From the NCBI GenBank assembly GCA_004802705.1, contig SGPL01000469.1, positions 1 to 25,991 of the forward strand: 25,991 bases of DNA, given 5' to 3'. Both the position numbers and the translations under genes were made by a program. Within the stretch, counting starts at the first letter, position 1; each line of letters starts with the position of its first letter. The notes below the pieces were generated by a model. It made no database searches, was not told the origin of the DNA, and saw only the letters and a list, made by a program, of their open reading frames with translations. The stretch is from Bondarzewia mesenterica. Its lineage: Eukaryota > Basidiomycota > Agaricomycetes > Russulales > Bondarzewiaceae. Positions 19,561 through 25,991 of the stretch are shown in pieces.

Positions 19561-20440
19561 TCTGTATAAAGTGTATCAGCCCTGTTCTTGTGAGTAGGGC
19601 TTATGGAGGAACCACTGTAAGCAAAAAAAATAGTAGTTAGCATTGAACATTGCTGGAGGAGCAGTAAGGCACAAGCAAGGGAGGTATTTGAACTGACCTC
19701 TATTTATAAATATAAATACAACCCTTTGCAGTATCAATTGCTCTATCTACTATATCAAGATGAACTTACTAGACTTAGTGAGACCAGCCACTGAAAATTA
19801 TTCTAGGCTTCACTGTTGAAAATGAATAGAAAAAATTCTAAGCTTTGAGTTAACAAAAACAAGAGCAATGAGGAAAAGGGGGAAGGAACTTTAACTACAG
19901 TTTCCCTGGGGCAAAAAGCATTGCACCTTGCAAGGCTGAATGTCTACATATAATGAATGAATCAGTGAGTGAACTCAGAGGGAACTAAAGGTGTGAAGAA
20001 GCAGAGAGGCCACAGCTCATCTTGGAATAAACTAGTGGCATTAGACTTAGGAGCCCTAGCCTTCTGGCTGACATGCCAATGCACAAAACTGACTAAAGCT
20101 AGCATCAGGTCTAAGGACCCTAGCCAATGGCGACACAAAAAGAGAATAGCTATTAGCAGAATGAGATAGAACGAGCTATACATGGTACACCCATGCTTGC
20201 CACATCCCATGGCCTATACAGCCTCTCACAGAAATAGATAAGTAGGAGGAGGCAGCATGTCATATACCCACAGCCACCCCTTTTAATAACTTAAATGGTC
20301 ACCTATCGAAAGGGAAGGTGAGGTGGGTACAACAAGGCAAGCCCTTGCCGCCTCAACACTCTAGACCTATGTGATCCCTTTCAAAAGAAAAAAAAATGAG
20401 TGACCAAACCTCCGCTTATTTGAGGAGATGCCTTTTACCA
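19560..20440. other. No supported gene
   Basis: Overlapping frames on both strands at 19962-20210 mirror each other and neither has gene-like features. GGCAAGCCCTTGCC (20337-20350) is a short perfect hairpin. A tRNA-like stretch at 19685-19765 was considered and not accepted. Confidence 0.35.
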
Positions 20441-20446
20441 CACTTT

Positions 20447-20479
20447 TTTTGTGCTGCATCTGCAAAGAGCAGCACAAAA
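20447..20479. repeat. Hairpin, 11-bp perfect stem
   Basis: TTTTGTGCTGC (20447-20457) and GCAGCACAAAA (20469-20479) pair perfectly around an 11-nt loop. It stands alone, with no gene end nearby. Confidence 0.6.
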
Positions 20480-20760
20480 GGCACTGCTTTCAATGGGCGA
20501 TAAATACTTAACTTTAGTGTATGGGTTTATTCAAAGAGGTGAAGAAGGTGGTGGTTGAGAAGAAAGATGAACATACCTTCAATGTATCCTTTTTGAGCTG
20601 ACAGAATGCTTCAGCAAACTCATTCTTAGTGGTTTTCAGATGACTTTTAAAATAATCGGCCATGAAAAGGTTACTAGAGAGTGTGACAATGAGCTTATAT
20701 TACATATTGAAGACTGTATGTCATTAGTTTGCTTACCATGCAGATGTCGCATTATTGTTG

Positions 20761-20946
20761 ATGAGAATTAAAGATTTTTTGAGTGTAAAAGAGCCATCTG
20801 CTGATCTATCAGTGTTAGATCAAGTAAGAGCAAGTAATATCTTTGTGTCAGCTGACCTCAGTATCGAGTTTGATTATTTGCTGCTGATGCTTGTTGATGA
20901 CACTCGTGGAGTGGCATTTAAGCTTATCATGCTAGCCTTGTGTTAA
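20761..20946 (+). CDS. Small open frame, possible exon, 61 codons
   Basis: From ATG 20761 the frame reads RIKDFLSVKEPSADLSVLDQ, then ASNIFVSADLSIEFDYLLLM to a TAA. It is directly preceded by an acceptor-like CTTACCATGCAG (20731-20742). It is acidic with a hydrophobic end and no recognised domain. In a region otherwise full of stops it stands out mildly. Could be an exon of a decayed gene or chance. Confidence 0.25.
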   Translation: MRIKDFLSVKEPSADLSVLDQVRASNIFVSADLSIEFDYLLLMLVDDTRGVAFKLIMLALC

Positions 20947-21073
20947 ACCCAACTCACATCAGCATGAAGCCACCTTAGTTGTAAAAAAGAAGACTTACAA
21001 TGAATTCGTGATATGTGTCTGAGGGTCACAGTGAAATAAACAGATCAGACATAAAAGCATTCAATTACAAGTA

Positions 21074-21487
21074 TTATACTTTTAGCAAGCTAATAAGTTG
21101 CTTGTTAATATTAGAATTAAATGTGGTGGCAGTAGTAAAAACAATGGCAGAGGGTTTGATGTTATCAAGATAGAATGAAATACTGTCAACAGTAGCATTA
21201 TCATTACAAAAACCTAGGGCAGAATTATCGCTGATAAAATTCAACAAAACAGCATGATTGTTATCATCATCGAGAGAATAAAGACTGATGGCAATAAAGC
21301 CACTGTCAGTGTAATAGGGTGTCTCAGCAGTAGCAATGTCTGCATTGAGAGAATAAGATGTAACAGTAGTAGAATCTCCATTATTATTACTAAGAGAACT
21401 GAACATGATAGTGGTGGAGTTATTGTCATTTATCAACTCTTGCAGAAAAATAAGAGCACTGTTGTGATTATTGTAAGTGAAACAGCA
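21074..21487 (-). CDS. Ser/Asn/Asp-rich open stretch with degenerate repeats
   Basis: 137 codons open on the minus strand from just after a TGA (21487) to a TAA (21074). The first ATG is about 27 codons in, so it is either an exon or a shortened protein of about 110 residues. Related motifs recur: SSLSNNNGDSTTV, TSYSLNADIATAET, SLYSLDDDNNHAVLL, FISDNSALGFCNDNATV, SFYLDNI. The DNA carries the same degenerate TAT-TCT-CTC-GAT type repeats, so the frame may stay open because of the repeat and not because of selection. No known domain; no signal peptide. Confidence 0.3.
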   Translation of the reverse strand, partial: CCFTYNNHNSALIFLQELINDNNSTTIMFSSLSNNNGDSTTVTSYSLNADIATAETPYYTDSGFIAISLYSLDDDNNHAVLLNFISDNSALGFCNDNATVDSISFYLDNIKPSAIVFTTATTFNSNINKQLISLLKV

Positions 21488-22224
21488 TCAGAATTATGAA
21501 AATGGGCAAGATGATGGCAGCATTATTAAAGCAAAGCATGACACATTTCACTTCAATATCATGCCCCATCCATTGCCCTCATTCTGCGTTAAGCTTTTTG
21601 CACTAAGTTTCACTCAGCTAAGATAATGAATATTTCATATGTGTGCAGCTGAATCGATTTTTTATAATATCCATTGATAGCCATTCTAGTTTTAATATAT
21701 GTCATGATGATATTTTTATCTACTGTTATTCATGACTCTTTGCACTATGTGGCCTGTTCAAATAAGGCAATGTTTTTACTTGCTTTTATTTCATTGGCTC
21801 AGTTGACATACCACTACCACTGAACCTTTGAGTAATCAGACTAAAGTAATTAATACTTGTGCAATAAATTAAAGAGGATAACTGCAATTTTATCAACAAC
21901 AGATGACAGCTAGATAGTGAGAGGATTGAGAATACCCAAGCAGAAAACTTGAGGCATGACCTGAGCTAACTAGATATATTCCATCCTAATTTTGATAAGT
22001 AGATATCACACAAATATTATTAATAATAAAGAAGCACATGTTTTTAGTCATCAGAATGAGCATCAGCATGAGTATATGTGAGCATAAACTCCATGTAAGA
22101 ATGAATGTTAACTTCAGAGAGTGCATCGTGTGTTACTTCAGTGATTAGTAATTGAAGAATAGAGTTTGATGTAGCATGGCTCAGTATAGATGACTGTTAT
22201 TATTGTTAGCTAAAAAGATGCTGT

Positions 22225-22576
22225 ATGAGTGAGAAGACAAACATACTGCATGATTTTGAAAGGAAAAAAAGAGCAAAAGACTTGGTTGAGACAGGTTTAA
22301 AAGATATTCCTCTTCAGGAGGTAGACACTTTAGTTAAGATAAATGACCAGTCTCATTTGATGTTGAAGCATAGAGTTCAGTGAGAAGTGATAGTGTGGGT
22401 TTGGGAATGACTAACTCAAAAAAGGGTATCAAGTGGGTGCCGTTGATGTCACAAGTGTCCCAAAGGATGCTAAAGATAAGAAGAATTATAGAAAGATTCT
22501 AAAGATCATAAGAGAATCAATTTTATGGTATGAGCAGCAAGAGAATGAGATGAATAGAAAGTTTGCATTAGAGTAA
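22225..22576 (+). pseudogene. Lysine/glutamate-rich coding relic in two frames
   Basis: ATG 22225 opens 52 codons (MSEKTNILHDFERKKRAKDL, then LQEVDTLVKINDQSHLMLK) to a TGA at 22381. After a gap the next frame is open from 22415 to TAA 22574 (VGAVDVTSVPKDAKDKKNYR, then RESILWYEQQENEMNRK). Both are charged and helical and run in the same direction, like neighbouring parts of one protein broken by a stop and a shift. I recognise no family. Confidence 0.35.
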
Positions 22577-25260
22577 ACAGAGTAGACCTTTTTACAATAT
22601 GTAGATGATGCAAAGTTTTAAATAATAGTGAGAATGATGCATTCAATTAATGTGTGTCTATGTTATCCATCTTACCTTATGTTCATCCTGAAGTACAGTA
22701 AGCCTTTTATAGTGTGTTTTATTCTGATTACTCGTGATGTATATTGGTTTATTTTTTTTTAGCCACTTCTTGTACACACCTTTAAACTATCAAGGTGGCT
22801 GACACTACAGAAAAAGAGCAACTATAGTCTCAAGGAGGTTATTTTTATAAGCCAGCTATAAGATCTCGCAAGTGGGCTTGCATCAGTGACCATCTACATA
22901 TTATTCATTGAGATAGCACTGTGGCCTTTCATAGACTAGTTGACACCTTTTATAAGTTCTTCCTGCTGCCAATTTGTGGCTTCCACTTACTCTGATTTTA
23001 TAAACTACAGATTGCTAACATATAAGTATAAGTCTATTCTATATACTAGCCTCATGCTTCTGACCCTCCCTAATTTGATAGGACTCAAGTTGTCACATAG
23101 ATCAAAAATAATTTTACTGTCTCACCACTGAAACTCCTACATCATCTTAGCTCTATGAAAGGTTGGAGACAGGTTTAAAAAAGGAGCAGTTAACTTTAAA
23201 GTAACTGCATTATAATTTGTATATTATTAACTATAATATCAGTATGCATGCAGGTTATATCACTCCAGAAGTATATCATATAGATGCACTAGCCTTTTAT
23301 TATATGTCCTACACCTCTAACACACTCATAAGCTTCATGTTATTAGACCTTGAAATTGTTCAGAATCTATAACAATAGCATGATGCTCATAGTAGATTTT
23401 GAGCAAAGAGCCATGATCATAGGTTAATTAAAAAGGTTTCAAATAGATAATTTTGAGGTAGTGATAAGAAAGACAGTGATCAAGAAGGAAGATCAGAATA
23501 AAGTGAACAACTAGATGTAGTGATTATCCAGCACTAGAAGAAGTCAAGATAAGAATAGTAAAGCACAAGAGACTGAATAGTAAAGGAAATCAGAAGAACA
23601 AGGGAAGAGATGTGCTTGAGTGTGTCAGCATAAAAGTTAAATGAGCAAGGCATTTTTTGTCCTCATCCTCCCTATGTTCATTATACATCCTACTCCTCCT
23701 ATGCCTCAGTCATCTTTACCTTTACCTAAATTGCTTCTCTCAGTCCTTTATATTACTCGATCTGCTACCCCTATCTTATAATCGCTGCCTCTATTTTTTT
23801 ATTTCTCTATAGAATCCTTGCTTGGAGTTCATTCATTCAGTTCCTCTTTAACTTTGTATTCTTCAGCATAGTTGAACTGCCAAATTCTTCCTTTTTGGCT
23901 CATTTATGACTGCCCATGTATTATTTTCCCTAATTCAACTTTGATCACTAAATCTTACCTGTGTGCATCTCACCTCTCCATATTTTTAGTTTAAAACTTA
24001 CTCCTCTATGATGACCACTTTAGTCTCTTCTCCATATTCAATGAGCATCATCTCAGTTTGCTTTAGGTGCTGACCATTTTTACTTCACTTTTTTAGCTCA
24101 CACTCACCTTTCAACAAGTCATCACCTTCTTCAGTCTGATGCATTGAAGTGTTCATCAAGGTTGAGCAGATGAAAGAGAGTGGCAAAATTATGAGGGAGA
24201 AAACACAAGAGAACTCATAAAACCTTGTAAGTTCTAATTATGTACATGCATTATCTGATCCTTATCTCAATCCTGATCACTAGCCCTTCTTAATTTGACT
24301 TTATTATCTTCATCTGTGATGAGGCAGATAAGCTGAGTAAGGTATCAGGCAAGAGTTAGGTGGACACTCTAATGTATAGTATGCTATACTTGAACTATTT
24401 GTTTTTGCTTTTCTTCTTGATACAAATGCTGCTGTGCCCTGTTATCCTGCTATGAATTTTGCTATCTTCATCTTTGTAACTCATTTCTTGAACTTTTTTG
24501 TGCCCTTTAAATTGTATGCATCCTTTGATTTCTTGATTGTTTTATTTCAGACACCTTACAAGAAGCGTAATAACAGAATTCCTTTCTGCATATCATTGCT
24601 GCCTCTTTCTATATAAGTCTTTATCAGCAGAAGTCTCAGTTATACTCTCCTTTTAATTGTTTTTGTTTATGTGTTCCCTTTTTATACAATACATCTTAAT
24701 CAAATGAACAGTGTTTAATGCCTCCTAATTGTGGAAATACAAGTAAGCTAGCCAAAGCCACAGAGTATCATACATAAATACTTGAAGGTTGAAGCTAGTC
24801 AACTAACTGTTTCATTTTATCTCACCTATTACTATACTTTTTAATTTTTAATTCTCAAGGTTGGTACACTCTGCATGTCTGAATTTCAGAGGCAATAAGA
24901 CCATCATCATCTACATGAGGGACTTGTAGCTAAAGAATTTGGCAAATCTGAGGTTTTGGATCAAGAAACTTAAAATTAGCTTAGTCCAAACCTAAATAAA
25001 GACTGAGTTCATGGATTACAAAGAATGCAGACTCTCTATTCTTCTAGAGCAGTGAACACAGAGCCTTAAACACAATCATCTCTTAAAATATATTTCAAGT
25101 GTATTTAATTTCATTCAGCACAGCCATGCATAGCCTGGTGGAGCTGTAAGAGTCATACTATCTCACTTAGTATTTCAGCCCTATTCTCTATTCATTTTAG
25201 CTATATAGGGCATTATTAAAGTTCTATTTATTTATCACTAATTGTACATATGCTGCCCCC
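22577..25260. other. AT-rich, CpG-poor, no supported gene
   Basis: The + strand is purine-rich to about 23640 and then pyrimidine-rich to about 24150 (runs such as CCTCATCCTCCC and CTACTCCTCC), a sharp switch of strand asymmetry. Open frames at 22940-23131 and 24434-24616 are short, hydrophobic and lack gene-like features (the second starts at GTG). Probably old decayed elements. Confidence 0.35.
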
Positions 25261-25269
25261 TCAGAGGTC

Positions 25270-25277
25270 TATAAAAG
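25270..25277 (+). promoter_or_regulatory. TATA box (TATAAAAG), possible LTR promoter
   Basis: TATAAAAG is followed by AGGGAGTAGGAACTACC and then a pyrimidine-rich run with CTTTTCTCTTTC. This arrangement is common in LTRs and in fungal promoters. I found no matching second LTR and no gene directly downstream on the + strand in the window. Confidence 0.3.
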
Positions 25278-25764
25278 AGGGAGTAGGAACTACCTTTTCA
25301 GAATTAACCTACCCCCTTTTCTCTTTCTTTAATTCTTCAGCACTCATTTTAATTTAAGCTTTTTAAGCTTTAGTTGTCTCTTCTATTTATAGTTATAAGT
25401 GCAATACAAATGTGTCTACTGACATAGCTGAAACACTTTGTGATACCGACAATAGTCTTTCACTCAAACTGCGTGCACTGAGCCGTTTCAGGAAAAGCAT
25501 CTTCAAAATAAATATACTTCAAAACCTTATTGACTACATCAGTCATCACTCTATAAATTATTGCTGATTGTTTTTTTATGAACAGCCTATTGCTAGATGG
25601 TGACCATGTGAGCCAAGTCTTTCATAGCTAGCTTTTGTCATTCTCATGTTATTAGCCTTAAAATTGAAGCTTTAAATTATGTTTATTGTTAGAATCATCA
25701 GAATTACTCTCGATCTCTTAATAAAATCAGTATAATAAATACATTTAAAGAATTGAAAACTCAC

Positions 25765-25991
25765 ATGAATAGCAGCATGCTTGCAATTGCTATCAAATAA
25801 AGACCTTTGCACCTCCTGATAGTAAACCTTTAGCTGCTTGCAGGAGGCTAAAGCAATAATCTCCTCATCAAAACTATTTGTAGTGCTATAGATGTCCTTT
25901 TTAGATTGCAGACCTTTAAACTTCTCTGCTAACTGATTGTTAACTAACTTTATATAAGACTTAGTTGAAAATATAGGCTTGTGCAATGTGT
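25765..25991 (-). CDS. Partial exon at the right edge with a splice donor
   Basis: On the minus strand a frame is open from the window edge for 75 codons (KPIFSTKSYIKLVNNQLAEK, FDEEIIALASCKQLKVYYQE, LFDSNCKHAAIH) and meets a consensus donor GTGAGT at 25764-25759. A 48-nt intron would follow (branch-like ACTGATT, end TTAAG at about 25717), then 14 codons and a TAA at 25672-25674. The intron is a multiple of three and has no stop, so the frame is open with or without splicing. It is the 3' part of a gene that starts outside the window. Family unknown. Confidence 0.35.

Noticed and set aside
19685..19765. tRNA-Cys-like stretch on the minus strand (AGAGCAATTGATACTGCAAA and AGTTCAAAT)
   Set aside because: The anticodon-loop and B-box-like pieces are suggestive, but the T-stem pairs at only one of five positions and no acceptor stem forms. 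At most a SINE or tRNA relic.
19962..20210. Overlapping frames on both strands (66 and 82 codons)
   Set aside because: Each mirrors the other, no domain, composition not convincing on either strand.
1..25991. CRISPR arrays, bacterial operons, rRNA genes
   Set aside because: No regularly spaced short repeats with unique spacers, no ribosome-binding-site gene trains, and no rRNA-like sequence were seen.

Overview
The window looks like TE-rich, gene-poor DNA from a filamentous fungus, most likely a basidiomycete (Agaricomycete-type). The signs are a Ty1/copia polyprotein in pieces, eukaryotic-style introns of about 50-60 nt, a zinc-cluster/coiled-coil protein relic, no bacterial gene organisation, and strong CpG depletion with TG/CA and ATG/CAT excess. 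That depletion is what long-term cytosine methylation of repeats leaves behind. I see no clearly intact gene. Nearly every coding stretch carries stops or frameshifts, many of the kind C-to-T change produces.

Layout. 1-1917 is a giant near-perfect palindrome: two arms of 942 and 797 bp around a 178-bp spacer. Each arm contains 145-bp tandem repeats, three units on the left and two on the right, which is the architecture of a foldback (FB-like) transposon. 2125-3390 is a diverged repeat ending in a copia integrase relic; a second, inverted copy lies at about 16480-18830. 4490-4970 holds a smaller degenerate inverted repeat. 5300-7236 (+) holds relics of a cysteine-cluster/coiled-coil gene with a duplicated exon-intron unit. 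7914-9645 (-) is a decayed gene that I read as a DUF3435-type tyrosine recombinase, the family that includes the 'captain' enzymes of fungal giant mobile elements. Further minus-strand coding relics (10190-10493, 11432-12503) lie upstream of it, and a TATA-like site is at 11074-11080.

12507-17123 is a copia scrapyard: gag on the minus strand, a second gag copy and integrase pieces on the plus strand, then integrase, reverse transcriptase and RNase H on the minus strand in the order of one element. The two gag copies face each other and could give hairpin RNA. From 17.2 kb to the end the DNA is AT-rich, CpG-poor and mostly featureless, with a minisatellite, small coding relics at 19.15-19.56, 21.07-21.49 and 22.2-22.6 kb, a TATA-like site at 25270, and a partial exon with a good splice donor at the right edge.

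The most noteworthy items are the foldback element with a recombined tandem unit, the tyrosine recombinase relic, and the micro-inversion between the two dispersed repeat copies. All homology calls are from reading alone; no database was searched.
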